From Saprospiraceae bacterium (GTDB taxonomy: Bacteria > Bacteroidota > Bacteroidia > Chitinophagales > Saprospiraceae), in the NCBI GenBank assembly GCA_026985735.1, contig JALSPW010000193.1, forward strand, positions 1 to 34,681: 34,681 nucleotides of DNA. The letters are read 5' to 3'. Below, piece by piece: positions 1-9,491 of the stretch. The notes under the pieces were generated by a model. That model saw only the letters and a list, made by a program, of their open reading frames with translations, was not told the origin of the DNA and did no database searches. How positions within the stretch are numbered: position 1 is the first letter of the stretch; each line of letters starts with the position of its first letter. Made by a program: the position numbers and the translations under genes.

Positions 1-186
1 CTTGCTGCCTTTGTAAATTTCTTTTATGGTGTTCAAGAGCAGGGATTTACCAAACCGGCGTGGACGTGAGAGAAAAAAATACTTATTTTTCAGAAGGCTG
101 TAAATATACTTTGTTTTGTCCACGTAGAGATAACCACCGGAAATCAGTTCCGAAAATTCTTGTATGCCGATAGGTAATTTTTTCAT
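1..186 (-). CDS. AAA-ATPase-like protein (PF09820 type), N-terminal fragment
   Basis: This gene is too short for the ORF track and runs off the left edge; 62 N-terminal residues are visible from an ATG at 186. The translation starts MKKLPIGIQEF, continues with GYLYVDKTKYI and reaches the P-loop-like RPRRFGKSLLL. That opening is characteristic of the AAA-ATPase-like/DUF1703 family, which is often present in many copies in Bacteroidota and usually has a PD-(D/E)XK nuclease-like C-terminus. The C-terminal part is outside the window. A TAnnTTTG promoter box lies about 20 bp upstream on the same strand. The cellular role is not established; family membership is fairly secure, function is not. Confidence 0.8.
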   Translation of the reverse strand, partial: MKKLPIGIQEFSELISGGYLYVDKTKYIYSLLKNKYFFLSRPRRFGKSLLLNTIKEIYKGSK

Positions 187-204
187 CCGATAATGTTTGT
201 GATA

Positions 205-212
205 CAAAGATA
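205..212 (-). promoter_or_regulatory. -7 box TATCTTTG for the AAA-ATPase-like gene
   Basis: On the minus strand the sequence reads TATCTTTG, an exact match to the Bacteroidota -7 consensus TAnnTTTG, about 19 bp from the ATG at 186. No clear -33 TTTG is seen at the usual spacing. Confidence 0.5.
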
Positions 213-256
213 TAAAATTTTGAATAAAAATTGGAGACACGGGATAAGAATTAATG

Positions 257-286
257 TTTGACAAAAAAAGTTAGCTTATAGCTTAT
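257..286 (+). promoter_or_regulatory. Possible promoter of the PP2C phosphatase gene
   Basis: A TTTG (257-260, within TTTGACA) is followed after 18 bp by TAGCTTAT, which partly matches TAnnTTTG. It lies 36 bp before the ATG at 323. The match is imperfect and the call rests on position and spacing. Confidence 0.25.
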
Positions 287-322
287 GTATTTATAAATAT
301 AATTACTATCTTGCATTGAAAT

Positions 323-1540
323 ATGGATATGGAAAAAGAATTGGAAATATTGAAACGGGAACTCAGTTTAAGAAAACTGCAGATTAGAAGTCTTCAAGCT
401 ATTACCCAGGCTATTAATGAAAATATATCAAGTGAAGAATTGTTTCAGATGTACAAATCTTTTTTGAATTGGGAAATGGGTGTAAAAAAAATGGCTCTTT
501 ATACAAGAAATAATGGACATTGGCAATGTGTTTCCAAAATCAATGATTCGGATGAAATTATCAGCGTGGACTACGAAAAATTATTTAGTAAATATAAAAG
601 ACTTCATAGAATAACAGAAGATGACCCGTCTGAACTACAGCATTTTAATATATTAATTCCGGTATATCATAAGGACTTACCCCTTTCTTATGCTTTGTTG
701 GACGATTTGGAGGATAGGGATAAAATTCAATTTATAATTACTATTACCAATATTATTTCGGTTGCTATAGAAAACAAAAGACTTTTTAAAAAACAACTGG
801 AACAGGAAAGACTCAATAGGGAAATTAAATTGGCAAAGGAGGTACAACAAATGCTGATTCCCGAGCATCTTCCCAGAAATGATAAGTTTGAAATAGGCAG
901 TATATACAAACCTCATTTGAATGTTGGAGGTGATTATATAGATTTTTTTCAATTTGATGATAATAAATTTGCATTTTGTATTGCCGATATATCCGGAAAA
1001 GGAGTTGCAGCAGCGATGTTAATGGCAAATTTTCAAGCTATAATTCAAAGTTTAATATATCAATATAGGGATCTGGAAACATTTATTTTTGCTTTGAATG
1101 AAACGGTTTATAAAAGAATAACAAAAAGTGACAAATATATTACCTTTTTTATTGCAGAAGTCAATCTGGATAAAAAACAAGTCAAGTATATTAATGCGGG
1201 GCATTATCCACCGGTATTGTGCAAGGGAGATGAAATATTAAGACTTGATAAAGGATGTACGGTGATAGGAGCATTTGAAAAAATGCCAAATATAGAGGAA
1301 GAGATAATTAAATTGGATGAAGATACTCTTATTTTAACATTTACGGATGGTTTGACGGAATTGAAAAATATAGAGGGAGATTTTCTTGAAGATATTCAAA
1401 TTGAAAAGTTTGTATGCAACAATAAGAATCTCCCAATAGAAGAATTTAATAATAAATTGCTCAAGGAAATAGATCTTTTCAATGCATCTGACAATTTTAA
1501 TGATGATATTGCCATTTTGTCTTGTAAAATTAAAATTTAA
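323..1540 (+). CDS. SpoIIE/RsbU-type PP2C serine phosphatase with GAF-like sensor region
   Basis: The 405-aa protein has an N-terminal coiled coil (about 1-30), a GAF-like region (about 35-155), a short linker helix (about 155-180) and a PP2C/SpoIIE phosphatase domain (about 180-403). Metal-binding and catalytic signatures are intact: GGDY near 202, ADISGKG near 221, NAGHYPP near 291, TDGLTE near 341 and NDDIAIL near 393. Such phosphatases usually dephosphorylate an STAS-domain anti-sigma antagonist or a similar switch protein. No partner kinase or STAS gene is in the window, so the target is unknown. No signal peptide or membrane segment is seen, so it is probably cytoplasmic. The ATG at 323 is preferred; a second in-frame ATG follows at 329. 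It is separated from the next gene by about 80 bp holding an inverted repeat. Confidence 0.9.
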   Translation: MDMEKELEILKRELSLRKLQIRSLQAITQAINENISSEELFQMYKSFLNWEMGVKKMALYTRNNGHWQCVSKINDSDEIISVDYEKLFSKYKRLHRITEDDPSELQHFNILIPVYHKDLPLSYALLDDLEDRDKIQFIITITNIISVAIENKRLFKKQLEQERLNREIKLAKEVQQMLIPEHLPRNDKFEIGSIYKPHLNVGGDYIDFFQFDDNKFAFCIADISGKGVAAAMLMANFQAIIQSLIYQYRDLETFIFALNETVYKRITKSDKYITFFIAEVNLDKKQVKYINAGHYPPVLCKGDEILRLDKGCTVIGAFEKMPNIEEEIIKLDEDTLILTFTDGLTELKNIEGDFLEDIQIEKFVCNNKNLPIEEFNNKLLKEIDLFNASDNFNDDIAILSCKIKI

Positions 1541-1551
1541 TACCGGGATAG

Positions 1552-1594
1552 TACAATAATTGACGATATATTATCATTTATATTAATTATTGTA
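1552..1594. repeat. Inverted repeat between phosphatase and TM2 genes
   Basis: TACAATAATT (1552-1561) and AATTATTGTA (1585-1594) are perfect 10-bp reverse complements separated by 23 bp and lying just after the phosphatase stop. It could be a weak terminator or a regulator site; being very AT-rich it could also be chance. Confidence 0.35.
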
Positions 1595-1621
1595 ATAAAA
1601 AACAGAACAAAACAATTATTG

Positions 1622-2386
1622 ATGAAGAACAGAATATTAGCAGGATTATTAGCGCTTTTACTTGGAACTTTTGGTGTGCATAGATTTTATTTAAATGATA
1701 TATTTGGAGGGATTTTTTATTTGTTTTTATTTTTTATCACTTCAAAATTTCTGTTTCCTGTTACCACAATTTTAGGAGTGATTGAAGCTATACGTATATT
1801 CAATATGAGTAATGCTGAATTTGACGAGAGATATAATAATGGGAAATATAGCAAAGATAAACGTCGCAAACCGGCATCTCATAGGAATATCCGAGAGGTT
1901 AAAACAAGAAGGAAAAGGAGAAAAAGTTTTTTTCCGAAAAAAAATCCATTTAAGAAAAGTGCATTGGAAAAATATGAAAATTATGATTTCAAAGGTGCTA
2001 TTTCCGATTATCGTAAAGCTTTGGATATAACTCCAGACGATCCCGATTTGCATTTTCAAATAGCTAAAGCTTATTCCTTGATGGAGGATAAAGAATTGGC
2101 ATTCCGCCATTTGGATACGGCAGTAAGATATGGTTTGAAAAAACCTGAAAAAATCGATACAGACGAAGATTTGGCTTATATCAGGATTCAACCTCAATAT
2201 GAAGCATTCAAGGCTAATGGGTATGAAATTCCTGCCAAGGCAATAGGACCGGAAAAGAAAGATTTATTGGATGACGATTTGCTATTGGCACAATTGAAAA
2301 AACTTAATGAATTAAAGAAAAAAGGATTGCTGGACGATACGGAATATGAAATAGAGAAGAAAAAATTGTTGGAACTTAAGAGATAA
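1622..2386 (+). CDS. TM2-domain membrane protein with TPR repeats and SHOCT-like tail
   Basis: The ORF track begins at a TTG (1619); the ATG at 1622 directly after it is the better start, giving 254 aa. The first ~70 residues form a TM2 domain: two hydrophobic segments around a GTFGVHRFYL motif and the second-segment ILGVIEAIRI. A strongly basic stretch (KTRRKRRK) follows, consistent with a cytoplasmic face. Residues ~115-180 look like TPR repeats (YENYDFKGAISDYRKALDI, then AFRHLDTAVRYG). The last ~35 residues resemble a SHOCT motif (LKKLNELKKKGLLDDTEYE). This suggests a membrane-anchored scaffold, but no specific function can be assigned. Only 3 bp separate it from the CBS-domain gene, so co-transcription is likely. 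Confidence 0.85.
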   Translation: MKNRILAGLLALLLGTFGVHRFYLNDIFGGIFYLFLFFITSKFLFPVTTILGVIEAIRIFNMSNAEFDERYNNGKYSKDKRRKPASHRNIREVKTRRKRRKSFFPKKNPFKKSALEKYENYDFKGAISDYRKALDITPDDPDLHFQIAKAYSLMEDKELAFRHLDTAVRYGLKKPEKIDTDEDLAYIRIQPQYEAFKANGYEIPAKAIGPEKKDLLDDDLLLAQLKKLNELKKKGLLDDTEYEIEKKKLLELKR

Positions 2387-2389
2387 AGT

Positions 2390-3061
2390 ATGAGTTTAAT
2401 AGCTAAAGAATTGATTTCAGATACAATTACTGCAGTTGATCTTAATGATAAAGGTGATAAAATATTGTCCATGATGAATATCTTTCAGGTCAGACATTTA
2501 CCAATTGTAAAAGATCAAAAATTGATAAATATAATTGATGAAGATGATATATTGGTAAACGGGTTTGATAAAAAAACTTCAGAATATAATCTCAGAGATA
2601 ATAAGGTGTTTGTTAATGAAAATTGCCATATTTTTAATATAATTGACAGGTTGGCAAAAAATGATCTTTCAATAATTCCGGTTGTAGATGAAGAAGGAAA
2701 CTATCTTGGTTGTATTGCCCAACAGGATATATTTCAATATTTCGGTGATATTTTTAGTTTTGAATTTCCCGGTAGCATTATCGAATTGACAATTCCGGTA
2801 AGGGACTATTCACTGCAGCAAATCAGTCATATTGTTGAATCTGAAAATGCATCGATAATAGGTCTTATGATAAATGATGAAAATCCTAAAGATGCATTTA
2901 TGGATGTGATAATAAAATTGAACAAAAAGAATATTTCAGGTATTATATCCGCCTTTGAAAGATACGAATATAAAATAAAAGCTTCTTATTCATCCGAAAA
3001 TTATTCATTGGATACGCTCAAAGAACGATATGATGCTTTGATGCATTATTTAAATGTATAA
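2390..3061 (+). CDS. CBS-domain protein
   Basis: The 223-aa soluble protein has two CBS motifs in its first ~125 residues. The first holds FQVRHLPIVKDQKLINIIDEDD and the second NDLSIIPVVDEEGNYLGCIAQQDI, the usual pattern of a beta strand, a small-residue turn and an acidic helix. The C-terminal ~90 residues resemble an ACT-like fold but carry no diagnostic motif. CBS pairs normally bind adenosine nucleotides. In many Bacteroidota a CBS gene of this kind lies beside the NAD kinase gene; here one outer-membrane-protein gene intervenes. The ligand and partner are unknown. The start is the ATG 3 bp after the TM2 gene stop, indicating translational coupling. Confidence 0.85.
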   Translation: MSLIAKELISDTITAVDLNDKGDKILSMMNIFQVRHLPIVKDQKLINIIDEDDILVNGFDKKTSEYNLRDNKVFVNENCHIFNIIDRLAKNDLSIIPVVDEEGNYLGCIAQQDIFQYFGDIFSFEFPGSIIELTIPVRDYSLQQISHIVESENASIIGLMINDENPKDAFMDVIIKLNKKNISGIISAFERYEYKIKASYSSENYSLDTLKERYDALMHYLNV

Positions 3062-3085
3062 TTATTGATATAATCATTGCAACGG

Positions 3086-4480
3086 ATGAAATTTTCAGTC
3101 ACTATTTTTATTATTTTTATTTTTTCAAACATATTACCGGCTCAGATTCCTTTTGTGGTGATTGACAGTATAGAAATATCCGGCAATAGTCATACAAAGG
3201 ATTATATTATAATTAATGAATTGGATTTTGAAAAAGGAGATACGGTGTATTTTACTAAATTGGAAAAGATTTTTAATGATAATAAAAACAGATTGTTAAG
3301 TACGGGTCTTTTTGTCGATGCAGGTTTCAATTTAAAAAAATATAATTCCTATACCGGCAAGGCAACGATTTCCATTAAAATTATTGAATCCTGGTATATT
3401 TATCCCTCTTTTTATTTTGAATTGACAGATAGAAATTTTAATGACTGGTTTTATGATCACGATGCCAGATTAAACAGAATCAATATAGCGTTGGATTTAA
3501 AGCATAAAAATCTGACGGGGAATCATGATCCTTTAAAGATAAAAATACAACGTGGTATTACCAATAAACTGGAATTGCAATATATCAGACCTTTTTTGAA
3601 TATGAATCACCGAATTGGTTTTATTTTTAATTCTATGTACAAATATTCAAAAGAGATAGCTTATGATACTAAATACAATAAATTGGTATTATACATGGAT
3701 GAGAATAAATATATGTTCAGACAATTCAGATTGGTTTTAGGATTGATATACAGACCGGAATTGTATTTGACACATAAATTTGAAATGAGCTTTCATGATA
3801 ATCTTATTGATACTTTAATTCAAAACAAGTATAATTCTGTTTTTTTTATTGATAATCCGGTTCAGAGATATTTTGAATTAAAATATTCATTTTTTTATGA
3901 TAAAAGAGAATTTAAAGTTTATCCCCAAGGAGGATATTTTTTAGGGTTTTCACTGGAAAAATCGGGAGTTGGGATATTTAATGATCTGAATATTCTAAAT
4001 TTATATATTTCCGGGGAAAAATATTTTTCTATTAACAAGAATTTTATTTCTGTATATAAATTGAAAGCTAAAAAGAGATTATTTAATAACAAATCACCAT
4101 ATTTCAATAATAAATCTTTAGGATATGAAGAGAATTATCTTAATGGATATGAATTGTATGTGATTGACGGCAAAGATTATTTTTATATAAAATCCGAACA
4201 AAAAATCAAACTTTTTTCAGGTAACTTTAACTTCAAAAGGATAGTAAATATGAGTCAATTTCAACTTATTCCATATAAATTTTACCTAAGCTTTAATTTT
4301 GATTTGGGATATGTCAATAATAATATTAATTTTGTTTTAAATAATTTTGCCAACAGGTTGCTTTATGGCTATGGTCCCGGACTGGATTTGATTATTTACA
4401 ACAATTATTTCCAAATAAATTATAGTATAAATCATACCGGAGAAGGCGGGATATTTTTTCATTATAAAACCAAAATATAA
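3086..4480 (+). CDS. Outer-membrane protein with one POTRA domain (BamA/TamA-like)
   Basis: The ORF track starts at a TTG (3077), but the ATG at 3086 gives a textbook signal peptide ending in LPAQ. Mature residues ~22-100 look like one POTRA domain: IDSIEISGNSHTKDYII, then LLSTGLFVDAGF, ending in an IIESWYIYP strand. The remaining ~360 residues alternate aromatic and polar residues as in an outer-membrane beta-barrel. At 464 aa it is far too short for BamA, which has five POTRA domains in most bacteria, so it is a small Omp85-like relative. A role in outer-membrane protein or lipid assembly is inference. It sits between CBS and NAD kinase genes, 24 and 4 bp away. Confidence 0.8.
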   Translation: MKFSVTIFIIFIFSNILPAQIPFVVIDSIEISGNSHTKDYIIINELDFEKGDTVYFTKLEKIFNDNKNRLLSTGLFVDAGFNLKKYNSYTGKATISIKIIESWYIYPSFYFELTDRNFNDWFYDHDARLNRINIALDLKHKNLTGNHDPLKIKIQRGITNKLELQYIRPFLNMNHRIGFIFNSMYKYSKEIAYDTKYNKLVLYMDENKYMFRQFRLVLGLIYRPELYLTHKFEMSFHDNLIDTLIQNKYNSVFFIDNPVQRYFELKYSFFYDKREFKVYPQGGYFLGFSLEKSGVGIFNDLNILNLYISGEKYFSINKNFISVYKLKAKKRLFNNKSPYFNNKSLGYEENYLNGYELYVIDGKDYFYIKSEQKIKLFSGNFNFKRIVNMSQFQLIPYKFYLSFNFDLGYVNNNINFVLNNFANRLLYGYGPGLDLIIYNNYFQINYSINHTGEGGIFFHYKTKI

Positions 4481-4484
4481 TTCG

Positions 4485-5369
4485 GTGAAGAGAATACTCA
4501 TATATGGTAATTATATAAAATCATCTCATTTGAAATATCTAAATATTTTAGTTGAAAAACTAAAAAAGAATGATATTGAGATTTTTTTTTATGAAGAGTT
4601 TTTGAATTTTCTTATTGAAAATTTTAACTATAAGAATGACTGTGGCTATTTATCTCAAACGGATGATTTGATAATGAAAAAGATAGATTCTGTGCTTTCA
4701 ATTGGAGGTGACGGAACTATTTTGAATTCGGCGGTATTGGTTAAAGACAGCAGGGTCCCTATTTTGGGCATTAATTTGGGAAGATTGGGATTTTTAGCTA
4801 TTGTTGAAAAAAATAAAATAAATGATGCCATCGATTCATTATTGGCCGGTAATTATGAAATTCAAAAAAGAAGTTTGATTAAACTTATTTCCGAACCTTC
4901 GATATTTGGTGATGAAAATTTTGCTTTGAATGATTTTACTATACACAAAAGTGAAGCCCCTTCGGTTATAGCGGTACATACATATCTGGACGGGAAATTT
5001 CTTAACACCTACTGGGCGGACGGATTGATAGTTTCGACACCTACCGGTTCTACCGGCTATTCACTAAGTTGTGGAGGGCCTATAGTTTTTCCGGGTTCGG
5101 GTAATTTTATTATTACTCCCGTTGCACCTCACAATCTTACTATGAGGCCATTGGTTATTCCGGATGATTCGGAATTGAGTTTGGAAATAGAAGGTAGAAC
5201 TGATTTGTTTTTATGTACATTGGATTCACGATATAAAAAAATCACTTCGGATCATAAGATTGTGTTAAAAAAAGCGGATTTTTTGATAAATATTATTGTT
5301 TTTGAAGGTTATGATTTTACAAAAAACCTTCAGAATAAATTGAATTGGGGAAATGACAAAAGAAATTAA
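4485..5369 (+). CDS. nadK: NAD kinase
   Basis: The 294-aa enzyme phosphorylates NAD to NADP. The hallmark GGDGT is at ~74-78, followed by GINLGRLGFLA. The NAD-binding ALND (147-150), ADGLIVSTPTGSTGYS (~178-193) and the LTMRPLVIP segment all match the family. Length is typical. The start is a GTG only 4 bp after the previous stop; no ATG is available nearby at the N-terminus, and MKRILIYGNY starts the Rossmann-like first strand, so GTG is well supported. It ends the envelope/CBS gene run; a 144-bp gap follows before secA. Confidence 0.95.
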   Translation: MKRILIYGNYIKSSHLKYLNILVEKLKKNDIEIFFYEEFLNFLIENFNYKNDCGYLSQTDDLIMKKIDSVLSIGGDGTILNSAVLVKDSRVPILGINLGRLGFLAIVEKNKINDAIDSLLAGNYEIQKRSLIKLISEPSIFGDENFALNDFTIHKSEAPSVIAVHTYLDGKFLNTYWADGLIVSTPTGSTGYSLSCGGPIVFPGSGNFIITPVAPHNLTMRPLVIPDDSELSLEIEGRTDLFLCTLDSRYKKITSDHKIVLKKADFLINIIVFEGYDFTKNLQNKLNWGNDKRN

Positions 5370-5513
5370 CGGATAGTTGTAGAAAATATACCGGTAGTTA
5401 GCAGAAATTTAAAAAATACCTTTTTTGTGCAGACACTATATCAAATACAAAACTATATCGTTATTATTTATGTTTAGAAAATAGACTATTCGAAAAGAAA
5501 AAATATATATAAA
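5370..5513. other. Intergenic region before secA
   Basis: A 144-bp AT-rich gap. TATGTTTA at 5469-5476 is a one-mismatch version of the -7 consensus about 40 bp before the secA ATG and may be its promoter. No terminator hairpin or RNA gene was seen. Confidence 0.25.
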
Positions 5514-8500
5514 ATGATTGGAATAATTAAAAAAGTATTCGGAACAAAATATGATAGGGATGTAAAAAAATACAATCCGGTTGTAATTGAAATAAATAAA
5601 TATTTTGAGGAATATAAAAACCTCAGTAATGATGAGTTAAGAAATAAAACTCTGGAATTTAAAAACAGAATAAATGATTATCTCAAAGATATAGATGATG
5701 AAATAAATAAACTCAAAGAAAATGCAAATAAAGAAGAAGATATTCATAGAAGAGAGGAGATTTATGATGCGATAGATGAATTGATAAAAGACAGGGATAC
5801 GGAACTCGAGATTATATTGAACGAAATCCTGCCAGAAGCATTTGCAGTGGTCAAAGAAACTTCCCGTAGATTTATGGAAAATGAAGAATTAATAGTAACT
5901 GCAACAGATCATGACAGGGATTTAGCTGCAACCAAATCCAATATCACTATAGATGGAGATAAAGCTATTTGGGCAAATAATTGGATTGCCGCCGGAGGAG
6001 AAATCGAATGGAATATGGTTCATTACGATGTTCAGCTCATAGGAGGAATGGTGCTTCATGACGGGAAAATTGCGGAAATGGCAACAGGAGAAGGAAAAAC
6101 ACTTGTTGCTACACTGCCTTTATACTTAAATGCATTGGCCGGTCAAGGTGCCCATTTGGTCACTGTCAATGATTATCTGGCGAGAAGAGATAGTGAATGG
6201 GTTGGTCCTATTTACGAATTTCTTTTTCTGACAGTTGATTGTATAGATAAATACAAACCTCATTCGGATGAAAGGAAAAAAGCTTATAACTGTGATATTA
6301 CCTATGGTACGAATAATGAATTCGGCTTTGATTATCTTAGGGATAATATGGTTATTTCAACTGAAGAAATGGTACAAAGAAAACTCCATTATGCAATTGT
6401 GGATGAAGTGGATTCGGTATTGATAGATGATGCCAGAACACCATTGATTATTTCAGGTCCTGTCGAAGCCGGAGAAGAAGAGGAACTATATAACGAATTG
6501 AAATTGAAAGTTGAAAAACTGATTTCCGTTCAAAGGCATCTTGCCACAAACTATCTTGCCGAAGCAAAAAAATTGATATCACAAGGAAATACAAAGGCGG
6601 AAGAAGGAGGTGGAGGACTGTCTTTATTGCGTGCTTATAGAGCTATGCCTAAATACCGTCCGTTAATTAAGTATTTGAGTCAGGAGGGAGTAAAAGTTTT
6701 ATTGCAAAAAACCGAAAACTTCTATATGCAGGAACAATCAAAAAGGATGCCATTGGTGGATGAACCTTTGTACTTTACTATTGATGAAAAAAACAGACAA
6801 GTAGAGCTGACGGATAAAGGAGCAGAGTTCTTGGCAAAAGGAGAAAATGATCCCCAATTGTTTGTGATTCCGGATATTACATCTATGATGCAGGAAATAC
6901 AAGCAAATGAAGAAATGACAGATGAAGAAAAACAGGAAGCAAGCGAAAGCCTGTCAAGGGATTTTTCATTGAAATCAAAAAGACTCCATGCTGTGAATCA
7001 ATTGTTGAAAGCATATACTTTATTTGAAAAAGATGAAGAATATGTAGTGATGAACGGAGAGGTGAAAATTGTCGACGAACAGACAGGACGTATGATGGAA
7101 GGAAGAAGATATTCGGATGGTTTGCATCAAGCTATTGAAGCAAAAGAAAGTGTAAAAGTAGGAGAAATAACCCAAACCTATGCTACCGTTACCTTGCAAA
7201 ATTACTTTCGTATGTATCACAAACTTGCAGGTATGACAGGTACAGCAGAGACAGAAGCAGGTGAATTTTGGGAGATATATAAATTGGATGTTGTTGTCAT
7301 TCCTACAAACAGACCTATCATCAGGGATGACAGACAGGATTTGGTATATAAAACCGAAAAAGAAAAAATCAATTCGGTTATTAATGAGATAGAAAAAATG
7401 AGGGAGCAAGGCAGGCCAAGTCTTGTTGGTACCACTTCCGTAGATATATCTGAGAAATTGAGTAGAATGTTGAAAATGAGAAATATTCCTCATAATGTCC
7501 TGAATGCCAAACATCATCAAAGGGAAGCGGAGATAGTCGCTGAAGCAGGACAGCCCGGAAAAGTAACCATTGCCACGAATATGGCAGGTAGAGGTACTGA
7601 TATTAAATTGACCAAAGAAGTTAAAGAGTCCGGAGGATTGGCAATAATAGCTACGGAAAGACATGAATCCCGGAGGGTTGATAATCAGTTGAGAGGTAGA
7701 GCTGGAAGACAAGGAGACCCCGGATCATCACAATTTTTTGTTTCTCTCGAAGACAACCTTATGAGACTTTTCAATTCGGAGCGAATAGCCAAATTGATGG
7801 ATAGAATGGGACATAGAGAAGGTGATGTCATTCAACATAGTATGGTAACCAAATCTATAGAAAGAGCCCAAAAGAAAGTAGAAGAGAATAACTTTGGTAT
7901 CAGGAAAAGATTATTGGAATATGATGATGTGATGAATATTCAGAGGGAAGCTATTTATAAAAAACGTAAAAATGCTTTGTCCGGAGAAAGATTGGCTGTT
8001 GATCTCTTTAATATGTTTATTGACCTTACGGAAAATATTGCTTATGGAGCAAAACAAATAAACGATTATAACGCATTTAAACTTGAAGTTTTCAGAATTT
8101 TCGGCTTCACGACTAATATTGATGAAGATACTTTTGATTCGGTGAATGAAGAAACTCTGGCATCAAAACTTTTGGAAGAAACCAATGAGCATTATAATGC
8201 GAAAATGCAAAAGTTTAATAGAATCCTTCTACCTGTTATCAAGAATGTATTTCAAAATGAAGGACATAAATATACAAAAATTTCAATTCCTTTTACAGAT
8301 GGCAGAGCAAACCCCTATCCTGTAGCTGCAGGACTGGAGGAAGCTGTGAATTCCAATGGGGAATCTGTTAGATTGGATATAGAAAAAACCGTAACACTTT
8401 CTATTATAGATCACCACTGGAAAGAACACCTCAGGGCAATGGACGAATTGAAAGATTCGGTTCAAGCTGCTTCTTTTGAACAAAAAGATCCTTTGGTAAT

Positions 8501-8813
8501 ATATAAACTGGAAGCATATAAATTGTTTGAGCAATTGGTTTATAAAGTAAATGAAGAAGTTTTATCTTATCTGATGAAAGGTAAATTGATAGTGGATGGT
8601 CAGGAGCTGGAAGAAGCCAGAGAGCAACATACCGATATGAGTAGAACTCAGACTAGCAGGCAGGATAGAGCGGCACGTGCTGCTGCCGAAAATGCAGGAG
8701 GACGACAAAAAATAGAAACGGTAAAAAGAGAAAGTCCCAAAATAGGAAGAAATGATCCATGTCCTTGTGGTAGTGGGAAAAAATATAAGCATTGTCACGG
8801 TAGATTTGAGTAA
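5514..8813 (+). CDS. secA: Preprotein translocase ATPase SecA
   Basis: SecA powers export of unfolded proteins through SecYEG. The 1099-aa protein carries Walker A (MATGEGKT, ~189-196), [17 protein letters not shown] (DEVD ~297-300), the helicase-like motif [10 protein letters not shown], and [13 protein letters not shown] (motif VI). The C-terminus has a complete zinc-binding SEC-C tail ([17 protein letters not shown]), which binds SecB or ribosomes in other bacteria. It is about 200 residues longer than the E. coli protein because of insertions, including a charged N-terminal segment (~55-100) and a region after the DEVD box. That length is usual for Bacteroidota. deoC follows 17 bp downstream. 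The large minus-strand ORF inside it (7020-7712) is a shadow. Confidence 0.98.
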   Translation: MIGIIKKVFGTKYDRDVKKYNPVVIEINKYFEEYKNLSNDELRNKTLEFKNRINDYLKDIDDEINKLKENANKEEDIHRREEIYDAIDELIKDRDTELEIILNEILPEAFAVVKETSRRFMENEELIVTATDHDRDLAATKSNITIDGDKAIWANNWIAAGGEIEWNMVHYDVQLIGGMVLHDGKIAEMATGEGKTLVATLPLYLNALAGQGAHLVTVNDYLARRDSEWVGPIYEFLFLTVDCIDKYKPHSDERKKAYNCDITYGTNNEFGFDYLRDNMVISTEEMVQRKLHYAIVDEVDSVLIDDARTPLIISGPVEAGEEEELYNELKLKVEKLISVQRHLATNYLAEAKKLISQGNTKAEEGGGGLSLLRAYRAMPKYRPLIKYLSQEGVKVLLQKTENFYMQEQSKRMPLVDEPLYFTIDEKNRQVELTDKGAEFLAKGENDPQLFVIPDITSMMQEIQANEEMTDEEKQEASESLSRDFSLKSKRLHAVNQLLKAYTLFEKDEEYVVMNGEVKIVDEQTGRMMEGRRYSDGLHQAIEAKESVKVGEITQTYATVTLQNYFRMYHKLAGMTGTAETEAGEFWEIYKLDVVVIPTNRPIIRDDRQDLVYKTEKEKINSVINEIEKMREQGRPSLVGTTSVDISEKLSRMLKMRNIPHNVLNAKHHQREAEIVAEAGQPGKVTIATNMAGRGTDIKLTKEVKESGGLAIIATERHESRRVDNQLRGRAGRQGDPGSSQFFVSLEDNLMRLFNSERIAKLMDRMGHREGDVIQHSMVTKSIERAQKKVEENNFGIRKRLLEYDDVMNIQREAIYKKRKNALSGERLAVDLFNMFIDLTENIAYGAKQINDYNAFKLEVFRIFGFTTNIDEDTFDSVNEETLASKLLEETNEHYNAKMQKFNRILLPVIKNVFQNEGHKYTKISIPFTDGRANPYPVAAGLEEAVNSNGESVRLDIEKTVTLSIIDHHWKEHLRAMDELKDSVQAASFEQKDPLVIYKLEAYKLFEQLVYKVNEEVLSYLMKGKLIVDGQELEEAREQHTDMSRTQTSRQDRAARAAAENAGGRQKIETVKRESPKIGRNDPCPCGSGKKYKHCHGRFE

Positions 8814-8830
8814 CTTTTAAAATGTAAATA

Positions 8831-9490
8831 ATGAATTCTAAAGAATTAGCCCGATATATAGACCATACATTATTGAAGCCCGATATTACCAATGAGCAGG
8901 TAGATAAATTATGTTCCGAAGCAATTGAATATAATTTTGCAAGTGTTTGTATTCCACCGTATTTTGTAAAAAAAGCAAGTGAAAACCTCATTAATAGCGA
9001 AACGGTAAAAGTTTGTACGGTAATTGATTTCCCCTTAGGTTATGATTTTGTTTCGGCCAAAGTGTCATCTATTAAAAAAGCTATTGAATTCGGGGCTACG
9101 GAAATAGACGCTGTGATAAATATTCCGGCTGTCAAAAACGGAGATTGGAAAACAGTTAAGTATGAACTTGATTCGATGAGAACCATTACAAAAATAAATG
9201 ATGCTGTATTAAAGATAATTTTTGAAACTTGCTATTTGACTAAAGAAGAAATTGAAAAACTTGCTTATGCTTGTTTGGAATTTGATATTGATTATCTTAA
9301 AACAAGTACCGGTTTTGGAACAGCTGGTGCTACAGTGGAAGATGTTAAATTGATGAAAAGCATTGCCGGAAATAAAGCCAAAGTGAAAGCATCGGGTGGT
9401 ATTAGAACCAAAGAAGATGCATTGAAAATGATTAAAGCGGGGGCAAGTAGAATAGGAGCTTCTGCAGGTATAAAAATAATCGGTAGATAA
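8831..9490 (+). CDS. deoC: Deoxyribose-phosphate aldolase
   Basis: The 219-aa class I aldolase cleaves 2-deoxyribose-5-phosphate to glyceraldehyde-3-phosphate and acetaldehyde in deoxynucleoside catabolism. The Schiff-base lysine is K157 in YLKTSTGFG, the second active-site lysine is K186 in VKASGGIRT, and the proton-relay aspartate is in EIDAVIN (D93). DHTLLKP near the N-terminus is also diagnostic. Length is normal. The ATG is 17 bp after secA, and ettA starts only 1 bp after the stop, so the three genes probably share a transcript. No other deo genes are nearby. Confidence 0.95.
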   Translation: MNSKELARYIDHTLLKPDITNEQVDKLCSEAIEYNFASVCIPPYFVKKASENLINSETVKVCTVIDFPLGYDFVSAKVSSIKKAIEFGATEIDAVINIPAVKNGDWKTVKYELDSMRTITKINDAVLKIIFETCYLTKEEIEKLAYACLEFDIDYLKTSTGFGTAGATVEDVKLMKSIAGNKAKVKASGGIRTKEDALKMIKAGASRIGASAGIKIIGR

Positions 9491-9491
9491 T

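Noticed and set aside
1772-2197. 141-aa minus-strand ORF opposite the TM2-TPR gene
   Set aside because: Antisense to a gene with recognisable domains, with no motif of its own.
3086-4480. Assignment as BamA
   Set aside because: Only one POTRA domain fits in 464 residues; BamA has several and is much longer.
7020-7712. 230-aa minus-strand ORF inside secA
   Set aside because: It lies wholly opposite a confidently identified secA frame and its translation (rich in Ser, Phe, Ile, His) shows no domain; it is a shadow ORF.
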